From Poriferisphaera corsica (GTDB taxonomy: Bacteria > Planctomycetota > Phycisphaerae > Phycisphaerales > Phycisphaeraceae), in NCBI RefSeq assembly GCF_007747445.1, contig NZ_CP036425.1, positions 3,332,175-3,396,174 on the forward strand: 64,000 nt of DNA, given 5' to 3'. Below, piece by piece: positions 8,786 to 18,572 of this stretch. The notes under the pieces were generated by a model. It saw only the letters and a list, made by a program, of their open reading frames with translations. It was not told the origin of the DNA and made no database searches. A program made the position numbers and the translations under genes. Position 1 is the first letter of the stretch; each line of letters opens with the position of its first letter.

Positions 8786-9595
8786 TTATTCAGTCGAAGC
8801 TTTTTTCACATCATGCAACTGAACTTTGAATATCAAAGCAGCATTCGCAGGGATGTTCGGCGGAGCACCGCGTTCACCATAACCAAGATCCGACGGAATA
8901 TACAACATATACGTCGCACCCGGCTTCATGTATTGTAAGCCCTCAGTCCAACCTTTGATGACGCCATTCAGTGGAAACTCAATCGGCTCACCACGTGCAA
9001 ATGAACTGTCAAACACAGTCCCATCAACCAGCTTGCCTTCATAATCTACCTTCACCGTGTCTGCTTCAGTCGGCGAATCGCCTTCACCTTCTTCAATTAC
9101 TTCATACTGCAAACCACTAGGCAACACGACAACACCTTCACGCTCAGCATTTTTCTTCAAGAAATCTGAACTAGCATCAACGCCTGCCGTTTTCCCTAAT
9201 TCAGCCTGCTTCTTCTCCGCTTCAGCCATCTGCTTCAGCATCGCCTGCTGGAAGTAAGCCTGCAATGCAGTCTGAGCCTCGTCCTTCGTCATCGCCCAAT
9301 CTTCTTCGTCGGCACTCAACCCAGCTTGAACACCTTTGAGGACTTCATCAATATTGATCCCCATACCCAATTGCTCAAGCTGATCCTTTTGGCTCTGAAG
9401 TTGATACGCAAGATTCAAACCAATCGCATAGCTTGCCTTCGCTTCATCAACCTCTGCCGGCATCGCAGCAACCAAGTCCTGCATATTAACCTCAGGCTTC
9501 GCAGCTTCATCACCGTCTTGAGCCCATACAAGCAGTGGAGCGCTCGCCATCACGAGTCCAAGCAACCCACTTACTGCTAACTTCTTCATGTCCAT
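8786..9595 (-). CDS. Exported FKBP-type peptidyl-prolyl isomerase
   Basis: 269 residues. A signal peptide (MDMKKLAVSGLLGLVMASAPLLVWAQ) is followed by an FKBP N-terminal dimerisation region (about residues 50-145: ASYAIGLNLAYQL...AYFQQAMLKQM) and a C-terminal FKBP domain (about 160-265) with the VDYEGKLVDGTVFDSS, FPLNGVIKGWTEGL and YGERGAPPNIPANAAL motifs. This is the Mip/FkpA architecture: an extracytoplasmic homodimer that speeds proline isomerisation and acts as a folding chaperone. A GGAG site lies 8 bases before the ATG at 9595. The N-terminal linker after the signal is acidic. Confidence 0.95.
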   Translation of the reverse strand: MDMKKLAVSGLLGLVMASAPLLVWAQDGDEAAKPEVNMQDLVAAMPAEVDEAKASYAIGLNLAYQLQSQKDQLEQLGMGINIDEVLKGVQAGLSADEEDWAMTKDEAQTALQAYFQQAMLKQMAEAEKKQAELGKTAGVDASSDFLKKNAEREGVVVLPSGLQYEVIEEGEGDSPTEADTVKVDYEGKLVDGTVFDSSFARGEPIEFPLNGVIKGWTEGLQYMKPGATYMLYIPSDLGYGERGAPPNIPANAALIFKVQLHDVKKASTE

Positions 9596-9849
9596 GCTGG
9601 TTTCTCCAGTTAGTATTGTTCATTCATCAGCAATATCTATGCTGATCATTATCCTAGCAACACCACCCATCAACATCTCCCTCACTCACTTATACCTCCC
9701 CATTTTACCGCCTATCATACCCGAACCCTCCGACTTTCGCCCCGTAATTGCCTTAGTCCAACCACCCATTCAACCATTTTATCCAAATCATTTGCTTCTT
9801 CCTGTCATATTAGCCTTCACCATCTAACCAAATTGATTAAAATCCCCCA

Positions 9850-10362
9850 ATGCACACTTACTTTGCATACGGCTCAAACCTCGATCCTGTTCAGCTTCAA
9901 ACACGCTGTCCACAATCTAAACCCATTCACGCTGCATATATCGACGATTATTACCTGACATTCCCCCTCGCAAAAATCCCCGTCACCCGCGGCGGTGTCG
10001 CCTCAATCTCGCTAACCTCACTCCCCTTTAAACTCCTATCGCTCACACCACCTACCCGCATCCACGGCTTCCTCTACGCTCTCTCGGACTCAGATCTACT
10101 CAAACTCGACCAATGCGAGCACACACACATCCCCCGCTACCTTCGCCAACTCATTCACGTAAAGATCCCCACCCCTAGCGCACCCACTCCATATAAATAC
10201 ACTTCCGCATGGACCTACTTTGCAATCCCTCAAACACTCGCTCCTCACGAGCACTTCGCACCATCAACCGAGTACCTCCAAACCATCATTCGAGGCGCAA
10301 CACACCACAACCTCCCCGCCGATTACATCAATTGGCTCTCCACAATCCAAACCTGCGATTAG
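9850..10362 (+). CDS. Gamma-glutamylcyclotransferase-like protein
   Basis: 170 residues with the hallmark YGSN loop at residues 6-9 (YFAYGSNLDPVQL) that binds the gamma-glutamyl group, and a LDQCEHTHIPRYLR segment whose Glu corresponds to the catalytic acid/base in the GGCT/AIG2 family. These enzymes release 5-oxoproline from gamma-glutamyl amines or dipeptides. The stop codon TAG lies in the sequence CGATTAG. Substrate cannot be read from the sequence. The gene is followed by 220 bases without another gene. Confidence 0.82.
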   Translation: MHTYFAYGSNLDPVQLQTRCPQSKPIHAAYIDDYYLTFPLAKIPVTRGGVASISLTSLPFKLLSLTPPTRIHGFLYALSDSDLLKLDQCEHTHIPRYLRQLIHVKIPTPSAPTPYKYTSAWTYFAIPQTLAPHEHFAPSTEYLQTIIRGATHHNLPADYINWLSTIQTCD

Positions 10363-10583
10363 CCTAATTATCTCGGTTATTTCCCCAAAGACATCACCAA
10401 CAAGCCAACATAAAGTGTCATGTACCCACAGCAACCAATGACTCAATAAAAGAATCATCCTGCAAAACACACGATCGCATAATTCTAGCTTTTTTCCACA
10501 TCGCCATCCCGCTGAAATACATTCACCGATCAAACCGTTAGGCAGGCACAACCCCAACCCACAAACACGATCGAGAGATTCCC

Positions 10584-10967
10584 ATGATCATCATCACAAC
10601 CCTATTCGCCGCCCTTTATCTTGCCCTGGGACTAACCTTCTACACTATCATCAACTTCGCCACACCCACCGCCCTCATCCCACCCCTCGTCATCGCCATA
10701 CTCTTCGCGATCATCGCCTTCCTTGCCAGCAAGCCTAAACTCCGCATGCACACCATGCACGCTGCCGCACTGCTATCGCTCATCCTCTTCTTCGCTTTCC
10801 TTTCCAATTACGGCCCCGCCTTCGACTACCTCACCGCAGCACCCGGCCACGAAACCCTCCAACGCCCACTTGCCGCCGTGGAAAAAGCCGCAATCTCCAT
10901 CCTCGCGCTCATCTACTTCCTCATCACTTTCGCGTCTTTCTTCAAAGCCCGTGTCCTCAAAAAATAA
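10584..10967 (+). CDS. Four-helix membrane protein, unknown
   Basis: A 127-residue, very hydrophobic protein with four predicted transmembrane helices (about residues 3-24, 30-48, 58-78 and 103-122) and a short polar loop (AAPGHETLQRPLAAVEK) between helices three and four. The ATG has a GAGAG ribosome-binding site. It was not recognised. It is alone between the cyclotransferase-like gene and the SirB1-like gene. Confidence 0.68.
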   Translation: MIIITTLFAALYLALGLTFYTIINFATPTALIPPLVIAILFAIIAFLASKPKLRMHTMHAAALLSLILFFAFLSNYGPAFDYLTAAPGHETLQRPLAAVEKAAISILALIYFLITFASFFKARVLKK

Positions 10968-11154
10968 ACGCAAAAACGCGCCATTTCACCCCTTTAAAGC
11001 CAACTAACACCATTTAATCTTCACACAATCAACCTCATAAACTCAACATCCACACAACCTGCAATTCAAACCACACCCTCAACCTGACAACGACCTCAAA
11101 CTGTGCAATAATACTCCCGTTCTCATATTTCCGGCGAGGGAGAAAATTGCCCCG

Positions 11155-11868
11155 ATGAGCGTTCCAAGCCATACCCCACAACCCATGCACTGTCGGCTCG
11201 AAGCCTACGAGTTTCTTGCCGACCAACTCGCGAATATCGATTGCACACAGAATCTTCTCCGTGCCGCAATTGCTGTGTCTATGCATGAGTTAGAAGAGGT
11301 ACGCATCGCAGCCATCGAACGCGATCTCATGGAACTCACCAATAAAATCGCCGCTCGACTTAATTCCTCTCACCACCGTGCCATCATCGCCCATGCCCAC
11401 GAAGTCCTCTTCACCGAAGAACGCTTCAAAGGCTGCCGACACGACTACTACAACCCCAAACACTCCTATATCCCATACGTCATCAAAACCCGGCGCGGCC
11501 TCCCCAACACCCTCTCCATCGTCTACAAATACATCCTCGAACAACTCGGTCTACAAGTCGATGGCATCGGCGTCCCCGGACACTTCATCGTCCAAGTCAC
11601 TGTCTCCGAAATGGAGAACGCCCCCCCTTCCGTCCAGCTCATCGACCCATTCTTCTCTGGCCGCATGATGACCGGTAACGAAGTCACACGACGCGCCCAC
11701 AAAATGACCGGCCAACTCTTCGACCCTTCCGATATCTTCCAGCCCGTCACCCATCACCAATGGCTACGCCGGATCATCCTAAACCTCATCAAATCTTTCG
11801 ATCAACGCGGCCGTACCGAAGATTTCAACGCAATGCACGAAATGCTCAACCTCGTTGACGCACACTGA
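11155..11868 (+). CDS. SirB1-like transglutaminase-fold protein
   Basis: 237 residues of the transglutaminase-core-2 / SirB1 type. Recognisable: an N-terminal helical repeat region, HDYYNPKHSYIPYVIKTRRGLPNTLSIVYKYILEQLGL, and VDGIGVPGHFIVQV with the PGHF loop. The Cys normally used by transglutaminases is replaced by Ser/Thr-rich sequence, as in other SirB1 proteins, so a non-catalytic or different role is likely. A GAGGGAG site precedes the ATG. It is followed 68 bases later by the degenerate receiver-like gene. Confidence 0.85.
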   Translation: MSVPSHTPQPMHCRLEAYEFLADQLANIDCTQNLLRAAIAVSMHELEEVRIAAIERDLMELTNKIAARLNSSHHRAIIAHAHEVLFTEERFKGCRHDYYNPKHSYIPYVIKTRRGLPNTLSIVYKYILEQLGLQVDGIGVPGHFIVQVTVSEMENAPPSVQLIDPFFSGRMMTGNEVTRRAHKMTGQLFDPSDIFQPVTHHQWLRRIILNLIKSFDQRGRTEDFNAMHEMLNLVDAH

Positions 11869-11936
11869 TCCCTTCTCCCCTTCATACATCCCATTTTCGC
11901 ATATCCGATCCGACACAGATCCATTACAATCTGCCC

Positions 11937-12305
11937 ATGCCTATCACACAGATCATCCTCGTCGGACACTGCGGCTTCGACACCGCCAACCTCACACGTT
12001 TCATCAAAAAACACACCGACCTCCCCATACATGCCGCTCAATCACCCAAAGAACTCACCCCCTATCTCTCCCCAGACGCACTCCTACTTATCAACCGCGT
12101 TATCCCGCGAGCATTCAAACTCCCCACTGGCATCGAACTCATTGCTCAGCTCAACCAGCAACCCAACCCGCCCCGCTCTCTACTCATCTCAAATTTCCCC
12201 GAATCACAACAACAAGCCATCACCGCAGGTGCCCTCCCCGGCTTCGGCAAATCCCATCTCACAGACCAAAAATCCATCAAGCTCCTCACCGATGCCCTCC
12301 AATAA
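11937..12305 (+). CDS. Receiver-like hypothetical protein
   Basis: 122 residues with the alternating strand/helix pattern of a response-regulator receiver (ITQIILVGHCGFDTANLTRFI, PDALLLINRV, PRSLLISNFPE), but the acidic pocket and phosphoacceptor Asp are not conserved: the position where MDxxMP would be reads LLINRVIPR. It could be a pseudo-receiver that signals by protein contact. The C-terminal segment AGALPGFGKSHL is an odd ending for a receiver. The link to the upstream SirB1-like gene is only by closeness. Confidence 0.6.
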   Translation: MPITQIILVGHCGFDTANLTRFIKKHTDLPIHAAQSPKELTPYLSPDALLLINRVIPRAFKLPTGIELIAQLNQQPNPPRSLLISNFPESQQQAITAGALPGFGKSHLTDQKSIKLLTDALQ

Positions 12306-12457
12306 AGACCCCATCCATCGCGCACCTCAACACAGTAAAACCGCATAAACATTTCTACATCACGCCGCAATATTTAAGCTTGTCTTTCACCTCGCCGATA
12401 CCCTAAACTGAACCTCCACAATACAACTTCAACCACACAACTATTCACTGGTTAGAC

Positions 12458-13537
12458 ATGGCAACCAACGGCCGAAAATCTCGCTGCATCACACACACCT
12501 CTCCAACGTCCCCTGCACCCTGCTGGGCCCGTTATACCGATTCCGATCTTCTTGACCTCCGCTTCTGTGACCTCAAAATCACACTTAATTCACCCGCCGC
12601 CGCACCTTTACGCCACCGCATTGATCGTCTGTACAACGAGCTCGATCGCAAAGGCTTCACCAACTTCAAACCCCACTGCTGGCTCTCAACCGAATGGTTC
12701 TCCCCCGACGGTGTCCCCGGCATCGCCATCCCCTTCTATCTCGCACATCCCAGGCTCGCAAAACTCGAAAAGAAGCAAATGCTTCAAGCCGAAGGTAATT
12801 CCGAATCCGAATGCCTCAAAATCCTCCGTCACGAAGCCGGCCACGCCATTAACACCGCCTACCGCCTACACTATCGCAAAGCCTACCGCGACCTCTTCGG
12901 CTCATACGCCACCCCCTACCCCGAAACCTATAAACCCAAACCCAACTCTCAAAAATTCGTCCACCACCTCGACTATTGGTATGCGCAAGCCCATCCCGCC
13001 GAAGATTTCGCTGAAACCTTCGCCGTCTGGATGACCCCAAAATCCAACTGGCGAAACCACTACAAAAATTGGCCTGCCCTCCGCAAGCTCGATTACATCG
13101 ACACCCTCATGACCGAAGTCGCCGGCTCCCCTACTAAAATCCGTTCTAAGCAATTCATTGAACCCATCACACACAACCAACAAACCCTCCGCGAATACTA
13201 CCGCACACGCAAACTCACTCTCGCCGACGAATTCCCATCCTTCTTCGACACCGATCTCACCAAACTCTTTTCAAACGAGGCCAAATACACGCGACGCAAA
13301 ACTGCCGCTGCCTTCCTCCGTGATTACGCACCCGAACTCCGCAGCACTGTCGCCCACTGGACCGCCGCCCACCCCTACACCATTGACCAGGTCCTCCGTG
13401 ACATGATCGACCGTTGCAAAGAACTCCGTCTTCGCTGCAAGCACACCGATCACCTCACCCTTCCCCAAGCCTACATCATGCTCACCGTCCAGACCATGAA
13501 CTACATCCACTCCGGCCATTTCCGCCTCCCACTCTAA
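12458..13537 (+). CDS. Putative zinc-binding metallopeptidase
   Basis: 359 residues without a signal peptide. The zinc motif HEAGHA (HExxH) lies near residue 127, and PAEDFAETFAVWM about 60 residues later supplies the third ligand Glu, as in the 'putative zinc-binding metallopeptidase' (Peptidase_Mx-like) family. Four aromatic-rich segments around the site (YRLHYRKAYRDLFGSY) are typical of the family. Substrate unknown; cytoplasmic location is likely because no export signal is seen. It is a monocistronic gene. Confidence 0.78.
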   Translation: MATNGRKSRCITHTSPTSPAPCWARYTDSDLLDLRFCDLKITLNSPAAAPLRHRIDRLYNELDRKGFTNFKPHCWLSTEWFSPDGVPGIAIPFYLAHPRLAKLEKKQMLQAEGNSESECLKILRHEAGHAINTAYRLHYRKAYRDLFGSYATPYPETYKPKPNSQKFVHHLDYWYAQAHPAEDFAETFAVWMTPKSNWRNHYKNWPALRKLDYIDTLMTEVAGSPTKIRSKQFIEPITHNQQTLREYYRTRKLTLADEFPSFFDTDLTKLFSNEAKYTRRKTAAAFLRDYAPELRSTVAHWTAAHPYTIDQVLRDMIDRCKELRLRCKHTDHLTLPQAYIMLTVQTMNYIHSGHFRLPL

Positions 13538-13762
13538 CTTTCAATTAGACCGATAAACAACCGCATCACAACCTATCTACTGATTAGCCCATATCTAACC
13601 GATGATTTGACCTCATCGTCAGTACTTCTAAACAACTCAACACACGCCTCTAGTCACAGCAAACCCCCATCAAACCTCAACTTATAACCCTCTCCCCTTT
13701 TACCGATATTTAAGCTAAAATAGTACATCTGTCGTAGCCAAGTCCGCTATGCACATATTGTT

Positions 13763-14788
13763 ATGAATAAGAAACGTATTATCATCCTCATGCATTCCGA
13801 CCTCATCCCCCCCGACTCCATTGAGGGGCTTACCGATGAGGAAGTACTCCCCTATAAAACCGAATTCGATGTCACCGCCACACTCCGCGAGATGGGCCAC
13901 GACATCCAACCCCTCGGCGTCACCTCCAACCTCGAACGCATCAAAGACGCTGTCGATGAATTCAACCCCCACATCGTCTTTAACCTTCTCGAAGAATTTC
14001 ACGGCATCGGCGTCTACGACGCACACGTCGTCTCATTCCTCGAACTCCTCAAAACCCCATACACCGGCTGCAACCCACGCGGACTCATGCTCGCCCATAA
14101 CAAAGCGCTCTCCAAAATGATCTGCCGCTATCACCGCATCCGCGTCCCTCAATTCCACGTCTTCCCCATCTACAAAAAAGTACGCCGCCCTTCCAAGCTC
14201 CAATTCCCACTCATCGTCAAATCACTCACCGAAGAAGGCTCCGTCGGTATCTCCCAAGCATCCATTGTCTACAACGACGAAGCACTCGCCGAACGCGTCG
14301 ACTTCATCCACCGCACACTCACCACCGATGCCATCGCCGAACAATACATCGAAGGCCGCGAACTCTACGTCGCCGTCTCTGGCAATGATCGCCTAGAAAC
14401 CTACCCTATCTGGGAGTTAGAATTTAAAAAGCTCCGCGAAGATGCACCACGTATCGCCACCGGCCGCATTAAATGGGATCTCAAATACCGCAAACAGGTC
14501 GGCATCGACTCCTCACTCGCCAAGGAACTTCCCGAAAATCTGCTCACCGAAATCCCCCGCTTCTGCAAGCGAGCCTATAAAGCCCTCATGCTCTCAGGCT
14601 ACGCACGCATGGACCTCCGCCTTACGCCAGAAGGCAAAATCTATCTTCTCGAAGCAAACCCCAACCCCGAGCTCGCCTATGGGGAGGACTTCGCCGAGTC
14701 CGCAGAAGCCGCAAACATCTCCTACGAAAAACTCCTTACACGCATCATCAACCTCGGCTTACGCTACAGGCTCAAGGGTCAAGCCTAA
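13763..14788 (+). CDS. D-Ala-D-Ala ligase-like ATP-grasp protein
   Basis: 341 residues with the three-lobed ATP-grasp layout of the D-alanine:D-alanine ligase family: an N-terminal Rossmann-like lobe (KRIIILMHSDL...), a nucleotide-binding lobe with FPLIVKSLTEEGSVGIS, and EQYIEGRELYVAV plus the metal-binding LEANPNPEL near the end. The family joins a carboxylate to an amine through an acyl-phosphate. A housekeeping Ddl usually sits with mur genes, which are absent here, so this may act on another amino acid or peptide. Function is inferred only at family level. Confidence 0.82.
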   Translation: MNKKRIIILMHSDLIPPDSIEGLTDEEVLPYKTEFDVTATLREMGHDIQPLGVTSNLERIKDAVDEFNPHIVFNLLEEFHGIGVYDAHVVSFLELLKTPYTGCNPRGLMLAHNKALSKMICRYHRIRVPQFHVFPIYKKVRRPSKLQFPLIVKSLTEEGSVGISQASIVYNDEALAERVDFIHRTLTTDAIAEQYIEGRELYVAVSGNDRLETYPIWELEFKKLREDAPRIATGRIKWDLKYRKQVGIDSSLAKELPENLLTEIPRFCKRAYKALMLSGYARMDLRLTPEGKIYLLEANPNPELAYGEDFAESAEAANISYEKLLTRIINLGLRYRLKGQA

Positions 14789-14928
14789 TCTCCCTTACCC
14801 ATCTTCACACCTAATCATCGAATAGCCTCATGATAGATCACTAAAAGGCTATACCCTAACCTTTACCTTCACTTCATTTTATAGCATTACCACTTGACCA
14901 GCCTCCAATTCCCCGTAACACTTATCAC

Positions 14929-15990
14929 ATGGCAGATCACCCACACAAACTCCGATATGGCATCCTCTCCACCGGCAACATCGCCCGCCAATTCGCCCAC
15001 GGCGTACAGGAAGGCGCCTCCCTTTCCACCATCCATGCCGTCGCCTCACGTGACCCCCGCAATGCCCTCACCTTTGCAAATACCTACAACATCCCCAAAC
15101 CTCACAACTCTTACGACGATCTCATCAACGACCCGAATATCGACGCCATCTACGTAGCCCTCCCCAACAACTATCACCACGAATGGACTATCCGCGCCCT
15201 CAATGCTGGCAAGCATGTCCTCTGCGAAAAACCTCTTGCCGTCACCACGCAACAAGCTACCGAAATGTTCCAAGCCGCTGAGCAAAATGACCGCCACCTC
15301 GCTGAAGCCTTCATGTACCTCACCCATCCACTCACTAAAACCTACATCCAATCCATCAAAAACGGTGACATCGGCACACCCAAACTACTCCGCACTTCGT
15401 TTTCCTTTTCCGTTGCCTACCCCGAAAACAACTCACGTTTCTCAACCGCACTCGCAGGCGGCTCCATCATGGACATCGGCTGCTACTGCGTCACACTTGC
15501 ACTCCTCGTCGCCGACGCTACCACCTCCCCCGGCTCATACCCCTCACAAATCCATGCCATCGCCCACCTCCACGAATCAGGCATCGACGACTATGCCGCC
15601 GTCACACTCCGATTCCCAAACAACCTCATCGTCTCCTTCGTCTCCGGCATGACCGCACAAATGGACAACACCACCTACATCTCAGGCGACAATGGCTACA
15701 TCCAAATCCCAGTCCCCTGGAAACCTCCCGTCCAAAACGCAACCTTCCACATCGACCACAACATCCCTTCTAAACAAGACAAACTCGCCAAACCCACCGG
15801 CAGCTCTCCAAACCAAAAGCAATCTTTCAACATCAACACACCCAACGACAAGCCCCTCTACGCACTTGAAGCCGACGCTTTCGCCGATACCATCCTCAAC
15901 GATGCTCCCCCCTTCATCACCCCCGAATTCTCACTCCGAACTGCCCGCATCCTTGACGAAATTCGTTCTCAAATAAACCTCCCCTTCTAA
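14929..15990 (+). CDS. Gfo/Idh/MocA family oxidoreductase
   Basis: 353 residues. The N-terminal Rossmann NAD(P)-binding segment is YGILSTGNIARQFAHG, with the GxGxxA-type glycines shifted to STGNIA, followed by the family's CEKPLAVTTQQA motif (Lys of the EKP catalytic triad), MDIGCYCVTLALLV, and a C-terminal substrate lobe. These enzymes oxidise or isomerise sugar and polyol derivatives. The substrate cannot be told from the neighbours; no sugar operon is nearby. It starts at ATG 14929, with no obvious strong ribosome-binding site. Confidence 0.88.
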   Translation: MADHPHKLRYGILSTGNIARQFAHGVQEGASLSTIHAVASRDPRNALTFANTYNIPKPHNSYDDLINDPNIDAIYVALPNNYHHEWTIRALNAGKHVLCEKPLAVTTQQATEMFQAAEQNDRHLAEAFMYLTHPLTKTYIQSIKNGDIGTPKLLRTSFSFSVAYPENNSRFSTALAGGSIMDIGCYCVTLALLVADATTSPGSYPSQIHAIAHLHESGIDDYAAVTLRFPNNLIVSFVSGMTAQMDNTTYISGDNGYIQIPVPWKPPVQNATFHIDHNIPSKQDKLAKPTGSSPNQKQSFNINTPNDKPLYALEADAFADTILNDAPPFITPEFSLRTARILDEIRSQINLPF

Positions 15991-16139
15991 TTTTCTTGTT
16001 TATGTGCACAAACCCGTACGAAATTCGTCCAAAATTTTCTCACATTCACTCGCCCCTTCACCTGACATTCCCACACTTTCCCCCGTAAAATACAAGTCGT
16101 TTGTTCTTCCAAGTACACACCGACTTCATCCATCCGCCC

Positions 16140-16700
16140 ATGAGTACACCTGCCTACAACATCGACGGCTTCTACTTCCGCTCAGGACCAAACATCCAAA
16201 TCAACCTCGTCTCCGCAAAAGAAATCCTCCCGCTCCGACACCACGTCCTACGCCCCAACCGTCCCCTCGAATCCGCCGACTTCCTTGGCGACGATGATCC
16301 CTCAACCTCCCACTTCGCCGCTTACGACACCGAAGGCAACCTCGTCGCTTGCGCCACACTCCTCGACAAACCCTTCATCATCAACCCCGATATACCCACC
16401 ACCAAAGACTTCCAGGAATTCCACCCCGAACTCCTCTCAACCATCGGCATGCGCGCCCGACAACTCCGAGGCATGGCCGTCCACCCCGATCACCACAAAA
16501 AAGGTATCGGCTCACTCCTGCTCAACTACATCGAAACCCATCAATCCATCCCCATGCAAACCACCGACCTCTGGTGCAATGCACGCACCCACGCCGCATC
16601 CTTCTACCAAAACCATGGCTGGATCACCGTCACTCCTCCCTTCGACATCCCCAACGTCGGCCCGCATGTCCAGATGTACCGCAAAATTCGACAATACTGA
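16140..16700 (+). CDS. GNAT family N-acetyltransferase
   Basis: 186 residues from the ATG at 16140; an upstream in-frame TTG at 16101 is less likely. The acetyl-CoA-binding motif A is visible as LRGMAVHPDHHKKGIGSLLL (Q/RxxGxG/A with the KKGIG turn), and the C-terminal LWCNARTHAASFYQNHGW matches motif B, giving a standard GNAT fold. The acceptor is unknown. The first 40 residues add a strand and helix before the fold, which is short of a full tandem GNAT. Confidence 0.88.
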   Translation: MSTPAYNIDGFYFRSGPNIQINLVSAKEILPLRHHVLRPNRPLESADFLGDDDPSTSHFAAYDTEGNLVACATLLDKPFIINPDIPTTKDFQEFHPELLSTIGMRARQLRGMAVHPDHHKKGIGSLLLNYIETHQSIPMQTTDLWCNARTHAASFYQNHGWITVTPPFDIPNVGPHVQMYRKIRQY

Positions 16701-16726
16701 CCCCAACACAACGCATACAATCAAAC

Positions 16727-17086
16727 ATGAAGCCCAAGCAACTCGTCCAACAATGGATCCAAGCCTTCAATCAAGCTGACCCAGAACGCTTAGCCAGCTT
16801 CTACGCAGACAACGCCATCAATCACCAAGCACCCGAGCCGCCTCTTCATGGCAAGCAAGCCATCAAACACTTCTTTATCAAAGAATTCGCACTCGCCAAC
16901 ATGACGTGCATCGTCGAAAACCTCTTCGAAGACGGCGAATGGGCCATCCTCGAATGGAAAGACCCCTCTGGCCTTCGCGGCTGCGGCTTCTTCCATATCC
17001 AAAACGATAAAATCATCACCCAACGCGGCTACTGGGATAAGCTCTCATTCCTCAGACTCAACAACCTCCCATTACCCACCAACTAA
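16727..17086 (+). CDS. SnoaL/NTF2-like protein
   Basis: 119 residues with the cone-shaped NTF2-like fold pattern: an N-terminal helix (LVQQWIQAFNQADPERLASFYADNAINH), the HGKQAIKHFF segment, and beta strands ending in HIQNDKIITQRGYWDKLSFL. This resembles SnoaL-like polyketide cyclase and ketosteroid-isomerase-type domains, whose roles range from small-molecule chemistry to passive binding. The ATG at 16727 is 27 bases after the acetyltransferase stop, so the two are probably co-transcribed. The same frame is open far upstream, but that part overlaps the acetyltransferase gene and is not used. Confidence 0.8.
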   Translation: MKPKQLVQQWIQAFNQADPERLASFYADNAINHQAPEPPLHGKQAIKHFFIKEFALANMTCIVENLFEDGEWAILEWKDPSGLRGCGFFHIQNDKIITQRGYWDKLSFLRLNNLPLPTN

Positions 17087-17115
17087 CCTTCGATTAGAGC
17101 AAAACGACCTAACCC

Positions 17116-18432
17116 CTACCCCCAATAATACGACCCATCCTTTCCAAGCTGCCGTTCAATCTCAAGCAGCCGGTTATACTTCGCAATCCGCTCACTGCGG
17201 CACGCCGATCCGCTCTTCAAATGCCCACCATCCATCGCCACCGTAAAGTCCGCCAAAAACGTATCTTCCGTCTCTCCCGATCGGTGAGACAAGAAGTACC
17301 GCCACCCCGCCTGCCGACACTTCTTCACCGCCGCAATCGTTTCCGTCACCGTCCCGATCTGATTTAATTTAATCAGCGCAGCATTCGCCGTTTTCTCCGC
17401 AATCCCTCGCTCTATAAACTGCACATTCGTCACAAAGTTATCATCCCCCACGACTTCGATCCGATCGCCGAAACGCTCTGTAAACAACCTGAAACCTTCC
17501 CAGTCATGTTCACCAAACGGATCTTCCCAAAGCACGATCGGAAACTCATCTAAAAGCCGTTCATACACCGACATCATCCCCTCACGATCCTTCACTCCGC
17601 CCCCCGACCACTTCATCACATACTGCCCCTCCTCTTGCGGCATCGCAAACGAAGTCGCCGCCGAATCCACTGCCAACGCAATCTGTTCTCCCGCCTTATA
17701 ACCCGCCTTCTCGATCGCCTCCACAATCAACTCCAACGCCTCCTCGTTACTCTTCAAGTTCGGCGCAAACCCGCCCTCATCCCCAACACTCGTCGCAAGC
17801 CCACGCTCTTTCAAAATACTCTTTAAAACATGGAAAACCTCAACGTTCCACCGCAGTCCTTCCGAGTAACACGCAGCACCCACCGGCACGATCATGAACT
17901 CCTGAAAATCCACACTGTTATCCGCATGCACCCCGCCATTCAATATATTCATACAAGGCACTGGCATACGCGTCGCCCCCACACCTCCCAGATAAGCATA
18001 CAGCGGCAAGTTAGACATCACCGCTCCCGCCTTCGCGACCGCCATTGATACGCCCAATATCGCATTCGCTCCAAGCCGCTCTTTGTTCGCCGTTCCATCC
18101 AATTCAATCATCATCCGGTCAATCCGCCTCTGATCCCGCACGTCCACCCCTACCAGCGCGTTTCGAAGCTCACCCCGCACATGACTCACCGCTTCCTGCA
18201 CCCCTCTGCCGCCATACCGTTTACGGTCACCATCCCTCAGTTCCACCGCCTCATACTCACCCGTCGACGCGCCTGAAGGCACGGTCGCGCTCACGCGCAC
18301 ACCATGCCTCGCTCCCCCCCCTGCTCCACCGTGCCCAGCTTGCAAGAACACTCTCACCGTTGGATTTCCTCTTGAATCCAGCACTTCAAGCGCATCAATT
18401 CCGGTAATCTGCATCTCATCACGCTGACCCAT
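17116..18432 (-). CDS. eno: Enolase
   Basis: 438 residues from the ATG at 18432, which has an AGGAAAGG ribosome-binding site eight bases upstream; an in-frame GTG at 18438 is also possible. Enolase converts 2-phosphoglycerate to phosphoenolpyruvate in glycolysis. Key motifs are present: DSRGNPTV, VPSGASTGEYEAVELRDGD, NGGVHADNSVDFQEF, SVGDEGGFAPNL, WEDPFGEHDWEGF with VVGDDNFVTN (metal Asp), ALIKLNQIGT (catalytic Lys), SHRSGETEDTF and KSGSACRSERIAKYN. Unusually, a Gly/Ala/Arg/His-rich insertion (HGGAGGGARHGVRV) sits in the N-terminal region before VPSGAST where most enolases have a short turn. Apart from this, length is near normal. Confidence 0.97.
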   Translation of the reverse strand: MGQRDEMQITGIDALEVLDSRGNPTVRVFLQAGHGGAGGGARHGVRVSATVPSGASTGEYEAVELRDGDRKRYGGRGVQEAVSHVRGELRNALVGVDVRDQRRIDRMMIELDGTANKERLGANAILGVSMAVAKAGAVMSNLPLYAYLGGVGATRMPVPCMNILNGGVHADNSVDFQEFMIVPVGAACYSEGLRWNVEVFHVLKSILKERGLATSVGDEGGFAPNLKSNEEALELIVEAIEKAGYKAGEQIALAVDSAATSFAMPQEEGQYVMKWSGGGVKDREGMMSVYERLLDEFPIVLWEDPFGEHDWEGFRLFTERFGDRIEVVGDDNFVTNVQFIERGIAEKTANAALIKLNQIGTVTETIAAVKKCRQAGWRYFLSHRSGETEDTFLADFTVAMDGGHLKSGSACRSERIAKYNRLLEIERQLGKDGSYYWG

Positions 18433-18572
18433 AACCACAACCTTTCCTACAAACCCATATCACTCGCCGCAATCTTGCCCCTCAACCAGTCTGAATGCTA
18501 TCGACCTATTCACCAATATCCGCGCAGCAATCGCGGCCCAATCACTCATTCATGTCCAAATACATATTATCA

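Noticed and set aside
11855-12406. Forward ORF overlapping the receiver-like gene
   Set aside because: His/Pro/Thr-rich low-complexity reading caused by C-rich composition; the receiver-like frame has a normal protein pattern.
16349-16726. Upstream extension of the NTF2-like frame to 245 residues
   Set aside because: The upstream part runs through the acetyltransferase gene and is Pro/His/Arg-rich; the real start is the ATG at 16727.
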